Below, piece after piece: positions 1 to 8,854 of a stretch of DNA of 64,000 bases; position 1 is the stretch's first letter; each line of letters starts with the position of its first letter. This DNA comes from Hungatella sp. (GTDB lineage Bacteria > Bacillota > Clostridia > Lachnospirales > Lachnospiraceae). The DNA is taken from NCBI GenBank assembly GCA_009712635.1, contig WASS01000020.1:939208-1003207 (forward strand), given 5' to 3'. The translations under genes and the position numbers were made by a program. The notes beneath the pieces were generated by a model. That model made no database searches. It was given only the letters and a program-made list of their open reading frames with translations, and was not told the DNA's origin.

Positions 1-3000
1 CTGTTTTCTCCCAAATCCGGAAAGTTTCATTTCCATTATCATCATAGCGATATTGATAAATTTCTGTTATTTTTCCCTGTCTTTTTGTCTCCTTTTCCAA
101 TCGGTTGTTTAAACCATACTCATAGCTGGTAACACTGACCAACTCATTCTTTGTTCTTCCTTCTACCATTATTTTCATACGGTTGGAATAGGCGTCGTAA
201 GTATAAATCGTCCGCTTCCAGTCAGAATAGACTTCTTCTGTCAAACGACCCAGCCGGTCATAACAATAGGAAATTGTGACTGGGACAGAGCCGGCTCTAT
301 TAATCTTAGTTAAAATATTTCCGTCTACATCATAGTTGTATACCCATGAGGAGATCACAGTTCCCTGCCGTTTATTTTCCAAGACCGTTACCCGTTTGCC
401 ATCATTATACTGATAACTTGTTTCCATACCAGTCTGCGGATAACGAAGAGTTTTACGGTTGCCTTTTCCGTCATATTCATATTCCGCCAGTACCACTCCG
501 GCTACACTGTCTTTTCTAACTTGCTTTAAACGGTATAAGTCATCATACAGATAATACAAACTGATATTTGCTTTTCCTTGGCAGATCAGTTTAAAAGACT
601 GACGATTTCCATATATATCATAAGCATAATTCTTCACCACATTGCCCGGATCTTCCTGGTGGATAAGCTGGCCTTTATTGTTATAGCGGTACGTTGTCTC
701 CAGGAAACTGATTTGCTTTCCGTCTACATTTTCCCGAATGGAATCCCGGATTCTCCCTCCATTTTTGCCATAGACATATTCCCGTTGGCTGACTAACAGT
801 CCGTCAAGAGTTCTTTTTTGTACGGTTTCTTTTATCACACGTTCCAGGGCATCATACTGATAAATGGTCTGATCTTTATTCCTGTCTGTTCTCTTCTGCA
901 GCCTGCCAGCCTTGTCATACTCATAATATTCTGTAAAGCCGCGGGCGTCTGTCATTGTCGTAACATTTCCAAAGCGATCATAGGTGTGTGTTACTACCTC
1001 TCTCCCTTTGCCGAACGGGGTATCCCCGGTTCTCCTTAGAATTACCTGATTCATCACATCATACTGGCAGGTGGTCTTAATCCAGTTTTCCGGGCTTAAG
1101 TACTGGTATATATCAGTTAAACGGTTCCTGGCATCGTAAACATACTGAATTTCCTGCCAGCCATCTTTTTGTGCCTTCTTTTCTCTTATGATATTACCGG
1201 CGCAGTCATAGTAATATTTAGTAATCTGACTGCGGTGATCAAATGGTGCTATGATTTTGACCAGATGTCCTGCCTTATCGTATTGGAATTCGGTTCTCTT
1301 TCCTGCCTCATCCCATTGGAACCTTTTATTGCCTAACCCATCATATTGAATGCTGGTAATTCGTTCCTGACCAGAATCCATGCGTATAGATTTTACGATA
1401 CGACCGACATAATCATACTCCCAGAATTCCGCTTTGCTATTGGCATCAATTCTTTGGATTTTATTACCTGCATTGTCATATTTACAGGTAAATACCTTTT
1501 CTCCCGCTAAAATCTCCTTCCGAACCTGACCTTTTTGATCTTTATAACATTCCGTCACAATATCCGGGGTATAGGCGTCTCCCATGATTATTTTCTTTTC
1601 TCGATCGTATTTTCTTCCATCCACAGGATCGGTAAAAACCTCATAGTATTCATACTTCTCCTCATAGCCTACTTGGGCAATTCCACGAGACAATACCCTG
1701 CCAAAAGAGTTGTAAGTATAATGTTCCGTCTTTCTTATATGGTCCGCAGTCCAACCGTTCCCATCATAGTTGATCGCTTCTACCAGTTCTCCCCAAGTAT
1801 TATACTTAAAATCCTGAAGAACAATGTCGCCGGCGGCCGGCTCATTGGATATAGCCAGGCAGACCTGCCTAATTTGTCCAAAGGGTGTGTATTGAATTCT
1901 TTTCTTCTGGTGGTTTGCATCTGTTGTCGTGATAAAATTTAAACGGTCATTATAATAGGTTTCATTAATTGCCGGCTTTCCGTCTACCGTAGGCAGCGTC
2001 TCTGTTATAATACGTCCTATCTCGTCATAGCGGTAGGTAGTTACCTGATTTCTGAAATCCTTTTTGGAGATGAGTCGTCCCCAATTATCATATTGGAATT
2101 CTTCCCTGATTGAATTACAGGGATTGCCGTCTGCATCCATAATTCCGATCTGTTCTTTTAATATAACGTTATGTGTATATCTGCTGGTAGTACTGGAAAG
2201 AGAGCTGTATTTATAAATGATTTCTGCGTACTCACCTGACTGCTCCAAGTTCCCACCATCTGCAAGGAAATACTTTTTTTCATTAGTCACACAGTAGGGA
2301 TTCTCTCCATCCTTATAATCATATCCAGTCTTTTCTTTTAAGACTCCATTAAAGTATATCCGGTGAAACTTAACAACCTTATTACCCAACTCAGTAAAAA
2401 GCTCATATGTTTCTCTTATCTGGTCAGAACCTTTTTTTCTCTCTGTTTCAAGAATGATGCTGTAGTCACCATAGCTTGTATTAATCTCCTGATTACTGGA
2501 AGTATCAGCAGGATATTCTTCAATAAACTGAATAACATTTGCCTTTTGATCTGAGGAATATCTCCAAGAGCTTTTCTTTTCCAGGTAGATTGATTCATTG
2601 TTCCTGTCAAACTTCTGCTCAACGGCTGACACCATTAGTTCATTGTTATATCGGTAAACACCTTTTGAAATAAGAGACTTCTGGTGCCGGACCTCCTTAA
2701 CTAATAGCTGGCCTTCTTTATTAAACTGATGGTTTTCCAGAATGTCCTGGTGATTTGTTACTTCTGCATATTTGATATATTCACCATTACTTACAGATTC
2801 CGGTTCAAGGGTATACTTGTATTCCCCTCTGTTGTATTCCACTCCGTCAAAAATATCCCTTTTCATTGTCAATGCAAAATGGGTAATATATCCACCAGCA
2901 TTATTCTCAATACCAATACTCCTATCATACGTAAACTGTGTGGAGGAATTATTGGGATATGTAACATTCTTTAGTAACAGATACTTACGCGCTTGAGTTT

Positions 3001-4078
3001 TAGTGTTGTTTCCTGCCACTCCCGGGGAAGCACATTTCATAGAACCATTGTAATCTTCCGGATTATAGTAGCTGTACTGGGTCATACAGCCTACAGGGTC
3101 TATGACTGTAGTAAGTTTATGAGTACTGCCCCTATCGATATTGTAGGAAATCTCACAGTTTTTTCCATCTGTACTTTCTGGTAATTTCCAGACAAGTCCA
3201 TAATTAGTCTTCTCCAGATTAATTGTACGTCCCCAGGTGTCCACAATATTCATCCCACCAGATTTCCTTACATCGTAGAAAATAGTATTATCAAACTTAT
3301 CCTGACGAGCTACCAGTGTGAAATCGATAGGATATGGTATATCCCGATCGCCATCATCTTCATATGAGCTTTGAAAATAGTCCTTATTTCCATTCTTGTA
3401 TTCAATTATTAGGTTATAACGTTTTGTGGTTTCACCCGCATAGGGGTGCCGAATCGTACCTGCTCTGGTGACAATGCTCACATCTTTTAAGCTATAATCC
3501 TCAAACCTATCTGAGATCCGGCTTATCTGTAAATTTCTTCCGTCTTCAAGATGCAGAATATAATCATAGCTGCGGGTTCCGGTTAAATATGGCCGCCAGG
3601 CCCACCTAAGATTCTGCACAGTCTCAATGGACGGTAAAACAAATGACCACCCATACCCCAGTCCATAAGTCCTTGTATAAAAACTGTTATCTATAGAACC
3701 TGTAAATAGCATTGAATTTATAACATATGGAGCCATATCCACTAAATTTGCACAGCCAGAATCATAGCGTCTTGCAATGGTTAGATCAAAACCGTCTCTA
3801 CCGGGCAGGACAAAATCTGTTGTCTCATATTGGACATTGCCGGTGTTTAACTGAACATTTACCTGATTTGATTCAAAATAGGTAAATGGGGATTCCGGAT
3901 ACTGTTTAATATTTGTAAAACCGTCCTCCTCTGATGACAACATCGTCCGACTCAACTGTGTTTTCAGGATTTTTTCTTCACTATCTTCTGCGTTTGTTAC
4001 TTCCTCACCCGTATTTGTATTTAGTGCATCACTTTCATGTTTCTCTAGATTATCCTTTATAATTTTTTTATCGTCCAT
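1..4078 (-). CDS. RHS/YD-repeat protein, C-terminal part outside the window
   Basis: The minus-strand frame is open from an ATG at 4078 to the left edge, giving about 1359 visible residues. After an acidic, lysine-rich start without signal peptide or membrane segment comes an RHS-type N-terminal domain around residues 70-130 (LNTGNVQYETTDFVLPGRDG). From about residue 690 to the edge there are dense YD repeats (for example YDNWGRLIS, YDEIGRI, YDKAGHLV, YDALERVI, YDDNGNE). RHS proteins form a hollow beta-cocoon that often encloses a C-terminal toxin; that variable end would lie beyond the window. It follows the tryptophan-repeat gene by 16 bp with an AGAAGGGA ribosome site and is probably co-transcribed. 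The RHS assignment is firm; toxin activity is only inferred. Confidence 0.9.
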   Translation of the reverse strand, partial: MDDKKIIKDNLEKHESDALNTNTGEEVTNAEDSEEKILKTQLSRTMLSSEEDGFTNIKQYPESPFTYFESNQVNVQLNTGNVQYETTDFVLPGRDGFDLTIARRYDSGCANLVDMAPYVINSMLFTGSIDNSFYTRTYGLGYGWSFVLPSIETVQNLRWAWRPYLTGTRSYDYILHLEDGRNLQISRISDRFEDYSLKDVSIVTRAGTIRHPYAGETTKRYNLIIEYKNGNKDYFQSSYEDDGDRDIPYPIDFTLVARQDKFDNTIFYDVRKSGGMNIVDTWGRTINLEKTNYGLVWKLPESTDGKNCEISYNIDRGSTHKLTTVIDPVGCMTQYSYYNPEDYNGSMKCASPGVAGNNTKTQARKYLLLKNVTYPNNSSTQFTYDRSIGIENNAGGYITHFALTMKRDIFDGVEYNRGEYKYTLEPESVSNGEYIKYAEVTNHQDILENHQFNKEGQLLVKEVRHQKSLISKGVYRYNNELMVSAVEQKFDRNNESIYLEKKSSWRYSSDQKANVIQFIEEYPADTSSNQEINTSYGDYSIILETERKKGSDQIRETYELFTELGNKVVKFHRIYFNGVLKEKTGYDYKDGENPYCVTNEKKYFLADGGNLEQSGEYAEIIYKYSSLSSTTSRYTHNVILKEQIGIMDADGNPCNSIREEFQYDNWGRLISKKDFRNQVTTYRYDEIGRIITETLPTVDGKPAINETYYNDRLNFITTTDANHQKKRIQYTPFGQIRQVCLAISNEPAAGDIVLQDFKYNTWGELVEAINYDGNGWTADHIRKTEHYTYNSFGRVLSRGIAQVGYEEKYEYYEVFTDPVDGRKYDREKKIIMGDAYTPDIVTECYKDQKGQVRKEILAGEKVFTCKYDNAGNKIQRIDANSKAEFWEYDYVGRIVKSIRMDSGQERITSIQYDGLGNKRFQWDEAGKRTEFQYDKAGHLVKIIAPFDHRSQITKYYYDCAGNIIREKKAQKDGWQEIQYVYDARNRLTDIYQYLSPENWIKTTCQYDVMNQVILRRTGDTPFGKGREVVTHTYDRFGNVTTMTDARGFTEYYEYDKAGRLQKRTDRNKDQTIYQYDALERVIKETVQKRTLDGLLVSQREYVYGKNGGRIRDSIRENVDGKQISFLETTYRYNNKGQLIHQEDPGNVVKNYAYDIYGNRQSFKLICQGKANISLYYLYDDLYRLKQVRKDSVAGVVLAEYEYDGKGNRKTLRYPQTGMETSYQYNDGKRVTVLENKRQGTVISSWVYNYDVDGNILTKINRAGSVPVTISYCYDRLGRLTEEVYSDWKRTIYTYDAYSNRMKIMVEGRTKNELVSVTSYEYGLNNRLEKETKRQGKITEIYQYRYDDNGNETFRIWEKT

Positions 4079-4094
4079 CTATTCCCTTCTCATC

Positions 4095-5150
4095 TTAATG
4101 TAATGATACTTCTGCGCTTCCGGTTCCCTTGGCGACAAATTCTACAAGTGCAATGGAACCGCTAAAGCATTCATTCTTACTTAGCTGTCTGGTTGACTGA
4201 AACCACAGTTTTCCAGGAATACTGGAATATATTTTTAAATTTTCTTCCGGGTAATTTCCTGGTTCTGTTATCCTTTTTTCACTACCGGCTGCGAAGCTGG
4301 TTAATTCGAGTAAATATGGATTATACCGAAGGTTCATGCGGATTTTCTCCAAACCGATGACTTCATGGGCTTTTAACAGTACCACGTAGCGTTTACCATC
4401 CTTAACTGAATATTCCATAGTACTGCTGCGGTAAAAAATAGGGATAACTGGCATTTGTTCGGTTGATAAATAATCAGATTCATCACCTTTCATGTCATAT
4501 TCTTTGATCCTATACGTTGCATTGGACACCCCAATTGGAATAGAATCTGTCATTCCTCGGTGTTCTTCTATCTGTTTCTGTGTATCCAATTCACGGAAAG
4601 TACACCCTTTTTCTTCCCATTCGTTAAATGTCAGCCATCTGGAGTTAATACTCTCCCAAGAGATACCAGGCAACGTCATATTCTCCGATTCCGCCCATGT
4701 CTGTTCGAAATTTTCCAGGCTGATCCAATCTTTATTCAACTCGTCCAGTTCCAGCCATGTACAACCCTGTTCAATTCCTGGACGTTTGGTACCGAGACCT
4801 TTAAATATTTCAAAACTGATTTCCAGGCTTTCTAACTGCTGCCAGGTATATGAATGATTTTCAAGCTGTAACCAGTTAAGTTGTTCATAATCAAGGCGTT
4901 CCCAGTTTTGACCTTTACCTGTTCTGGATTCGATTTGCTGCCAGTTTAGATCAGACTGATCGTGCCTGCTCCATGATTCTTTGGTGCTGTCTAAATTCTC
5001 CCAAGTACATCCGGACAGGGCTTGTAAAAAAGACTCATTAAATACTCGTTCCACAATATAATTTGTATCTGCTTTAACCACTCCCCAGCTGATTTGCGCT
5101 TGTTCTCCCTCGTGGAGGGTGGGGATATGTAAACATTCTGGTCGGCTCAT
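4095..5150 (-). CDS. Tryptophan decapeptide-repeat protein with cohesin-like C-terminus
   Basis: A 351-residue protein of unknown function. Residues 15-45 resemble a fibronectin III strand pattern (ISWGVVKADTNYIVERVF). Residues 48-190 hold tandem units of about ten residues with the pattern W-x-x-L-E: Trp (or Phe) falls at 50, 60, 70, 83, 93, 103, 113, 132, 142, 152, 165 and 172. The last 100 residues resemble a cohesin/NEAT-like beta sandwich (MNLRYNPYLLELTSFAAGS, then IALVEFVAKGTGSAEVSLH). There is no signal peptide. It starts at an ATG with AGGAGGAA ten bases upstream and lies directly upstream of the RHS gene, so it may be a partner, adaptor or carrier for it. The repeat is seen directly; the cohesin call is by eye only. 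Confidence 0.75.
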   Translation of the reverse strand: MSRPECLHIPTLHEGEQAQISWGVVKADTNYIVERVFNESFLQALSGCTWENLDSTKESWSRHDQSDLNWQQIESRTGKGQNWERLDYEQLNWLQLENHSYTWQQLESLEISFEIFKGLGTKRPGIEQGCTWLELDELNKDWISLENFEQTWAESENMTLPGISWESINSRWLTFNEWEEKGCTFRELDTQKQIEEHRGMTDSIPIGVSNATYRIKEYDMKGDESDYLSTEQMPVIPIFYRSSTMEYSVKDGKRYVVLLKAHEVIGLEKIRMNLRYNPYLLELTSFAAGSEKRITEPGNYPEENLKIYSSIPGKLWFQSTRQLSKNECFSGSIALVEFVAKGTGSAEVSLH

Positions 5151-5490
5151 AAATAATAGGTTCCTCCTTTCATACTTTTAGTAATTTATGCTGATACTCC
5201 TCCTTTTGAATAGATGGGAAAAAGAAGTATCAGCAATCTATCTGAGTTAAAAAGTAAGTCAACAAATGATTTATCTTATATAACTTCTTTTATACCACGT
5301 GTACGTGATTTTAATGGTTCGGGTGGAAGTGCCACCCTATTAGCTGATATCACTTAAATGATAACTGAAAGAGGTATATTAACTGGAGGTTTTGGATATT
5401 CAAATGTTGCGATTTATTTTAGGGCAGTCAATATGGAGCGTCTCTTGTAAAACAATCCAGTATGCTACTTAAATGATCATTTAGATCAAA
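5151..5490. other. AT-rich spacer between tail-fibre-like and Trp-repeat genes
   Basis: A 340-base stretch without an intact gene. It carries the AGGAGG site of the gene starting at 5150 and, on the opposite strand, a short interrupted reading frame (5214-5450). No clear terminator was seen, so minus-strand transcription from the SOS-type promoter near 6010 could continue into the Trp-repeat and RHS genes. Confidence 0.5.
5214..5450 (+). pseudogene. Possible decayed reading frame with one in-frame stop
   Basis: The plus-strand frame reads 47 codons from ATG 5214 (MGKRSISNLSELKSK, then FIPRVRDFNGSGGS) to TAA at 5355-5357 and continues in the same frame for 30 more codons (MITERGILTGGFGYSNVAIY) to TAA at 5448. 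The peptide looks protein-like but no family is recognised and there is no good ribosome site. It could be a remnant of a phage or mobile gene, or chance. Low confidence. Confidence 0.2.
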
Positions 5491-5943
5491 TTACACAGGA
5501 AATATAGCTGTAAATTTGCCGTAATAGTAACTTGCATCTGATTCTATTTTAACTTCACCATTATCATATATTGTAACGCCCATAGTGTGTCTTCCGAATA
5601 AGTCACATACGCCTGTGAAAAGCAAAGATACATTAGGTCTATATTCTGGGGGTAACATTGCAACTTGCGTTAGCGTAGTGGTAGGAGATAAAAGGGTTTT
5701 ATGCGTCACCGTAACATACCCATTTTTTTTACGATAATTGCAACTACCATTTGACAGCCAATCACTATCACTTAAATTGCTATTTACTTTATCTAAATTG
5801 CTATTTACTTTATCTAAATTGTGATTTAACTGAGTTATCTTATCATCAATAATACTATTATCATTGACAAAATCTTGTCTCATTGGTTTGTCTGATGCTT
5901 CCCACATATTTAATCCTAATGGTGTTTTGTTTGTACTTGACAT
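5491..5943 (-). CDS. Small phage tail-fibre-like protein
   Basis: A 150-residue protein. Its N-terminus (TPLGLNMWEASDKPMRQDF) has the form seen in clostridial phage tail-fibre or minor structural proteins that begin NLNKW-x-x-x-D-x-x-x-R-x-DFN. Residues 36-56 contain perfect heptads (NLDKVNS twice), a short coiled coil for trimerisation, followed by a C-terminal beta-rich domain (NYRKKNGYVTVTHKTLL to the end) like small fibre tips. It has a GAGGAGAAATAAT ribosome site and lies under a promoter bracketed by two LexA boxes. No other phage structural genes are in view. It may be part of a remnant prophage, a tailocin, or a standalone SOS-induced protein. Confidence 0.6.
   Translation of the reverse strand: MSSTNKTPLGLNMWEASDKPMRQDFVNDNSIIDDKITQLNHNLDKVNSNLDKVNSNLSDSDWLSNGSCNYRKKNGYVTVTHKTLLSPTTTLTQVAMLPPEYRPNVSLLFTGVCDLFGRHTMGVTIYDNGEVKIESDASYYYGKFTAIFPV
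5774..5821 (-). repeat. 21-bp tandem repeat coding for coiled-coil heptads
   Basis: Two perfect 21-base units (5774-5794, 5795-5815) plus six bases of a third. Each encodes seven residues (one heptad, NLDKVNS), so copy-number change would lengthen or shorten the coiled coil of the tail-fibre-like protein without breaking the frame. Confidence 0.85.
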
Positions 5944-5974
5944 ATTATTTCTCCTCTTTTAATTTTATTATTTT

Positions 5975-6055
5975 CGAACATATGTTCTATCCATCGACAC
6001 AAAGATCATAGTACACTATTAAACATTTGTCAATGTTATTTCGAACATACGTTCT
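5975..6055 (-). promoter_or_regulatory. SOS-type promoter with two LexA boxes
   Basis: Minus-strand promoter TTGACA (6033-6028), 17-base spacer, TATGAT (6010-6005). Two LexA-type sites flank it: CGAACATACGTTCT at 6042-6055, just upstream of -35, and CGAACATATGTTCT at 5975-5988, downstream of the start point. Both have the perfect GAAC-N4-GTTC core of the Bacillus/Clostridium SOS box. This predicts DNA-damage induction of the tail-fibre-like gene at 5491-5943. Confidence 0.8.
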
Positions 6056-6133
6056 ATTTTAACTTTAGTGTTTAAAGTAGATGACTAATTTCAATTATTA
6101 AATTACCGCTTAATTACATTTGTCTAAAACATT

Positions 6134-6159
6134 AAAAGGCGGGTGCAAAAACACCCGCC
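6134..6159 (-). terminator. Intrinsic terminator of the PTS-glycosidase operon
   Basis: A perfect 8-bp GC-rich stem (GGCGGGTG at 6138-6145 with CACCCGCC at 6152-6159, 6-base loop) is followed on the minus strand by TTTTAATGTTTT. It lies about 100 bases beyond the stop of the glycosidase gene. Confidence 0.85.
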
Positions 6160-6260
6160 AATAGAACAATTAAGTTATGACAAAACTAATAATATACGCA
6201 ATTAATTCAAAAAAAACAAAACCAATCATATTACAACAGCAATCTTCCGACCACTAAAGT

Positions 6261-8852
6261 CTAAGTATATAGCGTAACCGGCCCCTCTACACCAAATGGT
6301 TCAATAACCAGATATTGAGACAAGCCATCCCTAATCTGTGTCCCCAAAGTATTTGTCACTTCCACCCTCAATGAATTCTCCCCCTGTTCCACCAATCTGG
6401 TTAAATCAAATACATAGGGAGGGCACAATTTCACCCCGGCAGATTTGTTATTTACAAATACTTCCGCAATTTCATAAACAGTCCCCAAATCCAGAAACAC
6501 ATCACCATCTGCTTCCTCAACGCTAAAAACCGTCTCATACGATACAGTCCCGCACTTATCCTCATATCCATCAATCGTATTTACCGTTACCGCTTCTCTA
6601 ACCTGCAACATCTCATTAAAATCCGGATAGGAAAAGCTGTCAGCAAAAGAAACCTTCCACTCCGCCATCAACTGCTGTGGTTTTCCATGGCACACTGGTT
6701 TTACCCTTTCTTTCGCATCTTCAATAGGATCTTCCGAAAAAATCCAGACACAGGATTCATAAGGAGCCAGTTTAAGCCGATAACCGGATTCTTCCTTCTC
6801 CAATTGATAAAGCGTATTGGAAAATGCATCATAAGAGTATGCATAAGCAGCTTCCGACATCTCAATCGTTGTATCAACAGTTTTTGACAAATGTTCATTA
6901 AAAAACATCCAATTCTCTGTCCCCTGCTCATAATGATAATAGACCAATTCACGATAAGGGGATCCAAGCCTTATCTCTGCCAGATCCTTGCACAGGTCCG
7001 CCAAATCATTGACAGCTCCTGTCAGGCAGACCTGCCTCAGCGTAAGCCATTCTTCCTCTGACAGCTCCCCTCCAAGCGTTCTTAACGGATAATCCTGAAG
7101 AAATATCACCCGCAATCCTGACTGGGCATATTCCATTGCTTTCCTCACTACGTTTACAGGGATCGCCTCACCATAAGGAATAATTAAAGTCTTAAAATAC
7201 TCCTTATGAATCCTTAGCCTATTCTCTTCCACCACAGCATCTAAAAGATAATCCCCGGACACAATATCACAGTCAATCTGATGTTCCAACAGTACCCGCA
7301 CCGGTTTTTCCACCGGCATATAGTTCCCTGCCCATTCCTGCTCTGCCGGATATAAAACCGCGGCAGGTGCTTTATGAACTCCATTTTGAAACAGGTTCAT
7401 AAGACGGTTTGCATAATTACTATAAACACTGAAATACCGAAACTGCGGATTATTCCCCTGGGCATAAAAATGGGGTGGGCAGTCCCAATCCGGAAATTCC
7501 CTGGGACTAAATGCATGGGGAACCAGATAATTAATCCCCCTCACAACCAGATGATCGGTAATCCATTTCATCAGCTTCAGCCCCTCATTCCAGCCATACG
7601 CACCGAATGCCTCACACATTGCACGGCCATTTTTCACCGGATCCAGATGTGCAGCGGAGGCCCCCAGCTTTGCAAGGGCAAAATGATAAAACTCCCCGTC
7701 ACAACCGCCAGTGGAAAATGAATCATGATGATACGGCATTCCCGGAACAATCTGGGTTCCGATCACATCGATTCCTGAAAAATCCTGTTCTGTCTGCCCT
7801 CGGAAGTAATGACCGGTTCCGTATCCCAGCCTGGCATGGGCACCGTTGTCTTCAATATTGTGCCCCAGGTAGCTGATGCCCCTATCATGACACCATGCTG
7901 CCAGCACGCCTGTGAAGTTCTCATGATATAGTCTAGTAATAAGATTCATGTACTGATAGCGGATTTCCCCTTCCATTTCCTCTCCCTGCACCCAGAGTAA
8001 AGGAAGATACTTCATCTCAAAAGGAAGCTCCTTTTCAAGTCCAGGTCTCCATGGAAGAACCATATCCTGTCCTATGCCCGCCATAAATCCTTTTTTATTT
8101 CCGAACCTTGGCTCATCAGAAAAAAATCCTGTAATTATTTCACCAAAATCTTCTTTATATCTTTCATAGTGAGGTTCATAAACCGTTTTGATCAGAACTT
8201 CCGTGGCTGCCGCAGATAGCGGATTTAAGTAATCAGCTGTCGATTCCTCCCCACCGTCTCTGGTATAATATACTGTGAATATGCGATAAGCGCCTTCTGG
8301 AATATCAATGGTTATAATACCGTCCTTATACGCATCCGTTATATCCTTCAGCGTATCAATCATAATCTCTTCTTTGCCAGTATTCCGGTTACTCACACGC
8401 TTTGCCATGTAAACTCCAATTACATGACTGATATCTTCACTGACACCATCCCATGGCCGTCCTGCGAGATAACTGATGTTAATTCTGGCTCCTTTCACAG
8501 GTCCTGGAGCATCAAAGCGGCGCATGTAAAGATACCATTTTCTATGTTCCGGATATTTTTCTTTTATGGCACCATTGGCATATCCTGTTGGAAAATGGGA
8601 ATCATCAAGAATCCATACTTTCATATCCCGCTTTCTTGCTTCATCTAATATAATATCTAAATCAGTCCACCATTTTTCACCCAGAAAATCCGGATGTGGC
8701 CTGGCTTCGATACACACTGCATTCATTCCGCTTTCCTGTATCTTTTCCATATATTGGCGGAGCACAGCCTCTGTTTCCCCGTGCTGCCAGAAGAATGGAT
8801 AAAAACTGTTTTCCACCTTCCCATTTAAAATATCGTCTATTTTGCTGTACAT
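6261..8852 (-). CDS. GH106-like glycoside hydrolase (alpha-L-rhamnosidase-type)
   Basis: About 863 residues, cytoplasmic (no signal peptide). The N-terminal half looks like a TIM barrel of the large clostridial GH106-like family (FYPFFWQHGETEAVLRQYM, IEARPHPDFLGEKWW, DDSHFPTGYANG). The C-terminal 110 residues are a jelly-roll sugar-binding fold (VFLDLGTVYEIAEVFVNNKS). It probably hydrolyses a glycoside or its phosphorylated form brought in by the adjacent PTS. The preceding PTS stop overlaps a first possible ATG at 8858 (ATGA); ATG 8852 is preferred because GGAG lies nine bases upstream. Family membership is fairly sure; the rhamnosidase specificity is a guess. Confidence 0.75.
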   Translation of the reverse strand: MYSKIDDILNGKVENSFYPFFWQHGETEAVLRQYMEKIQESGMNAVCIEARPHPDFLGEKWWTDLDIILDEARKRDMKVWILDDSHFPTGYANGAIKEKYPEHRKWYLYMRRFDAPGPVKGARINISYLAGRPWDGVSEDISHVIGVYMAKRVSNRNTGKEEIMIDTLKDITDAYKDGIITIDIPEGAYRIFTVYYTRDGGEESTADYLNPLSAAATEVLIKTVYEPHYERYKEDFGEIITGFFSDEPRFGNKKGFMAGIGQDMVLPWRPGLEKELPFEMKYLPLLWVQGEEMEGEIRYQYMNLITRLYHENFTGVLAAWCHDRGISYLGHNIEDNGAHARLGYGTGHYFRGQTEQDFSGIDVIGTQIVPGMPYHHDSFSTGGCDGEFYHFALAKLGASAAHLDPVKNGRAMCEAFGAYGWNEGLKLMKWITDHLVVRGINYLVPHAFSPREFPDWDCPPHFYAQGNNPQFRYFSVYSNYANRLMNLFQNGVHKAPAAVLYPAEQEWAGNYMPVEKPVRVLLEHQIDCDIVSGDYLLDAVVEENRLRIHKEYFKTLIIPYGEAIPVNVVRKAMEYAQSGLRVIFLQDYPLRTLGGELSEEEWLTLRQVCLTGAVNDLADLCKDLAEIRLGSPYRELVYYHYEQGTENWMFFNEHLSKTVDTTIEMSEAAYAYSYDAFSNTLYQLEKEESGYRLKLAPYESCVWIFSEDPIEDAKERVKPVCHGKPQQLMAEWKVSFADSFSYPDFNEMLQVREAVTVNTIDGYEDKCGTVSYETVFSVEEADGDVFLDLGTVYEIAEVFVNNKSAGVKLCPPYVFDLTRLVEQGENSLRVEVTNTLGTQIRDGLSQYLVIEPFGVEGPVTLYT

Positions 8853-8854
8853 GA

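Noticed and set aside
578-3184. Several short plus-strand frames within the first 4 kb
   Set aside because: They lie opposite the long open RHS frame, lack ribosome sites and have no recognisable content.
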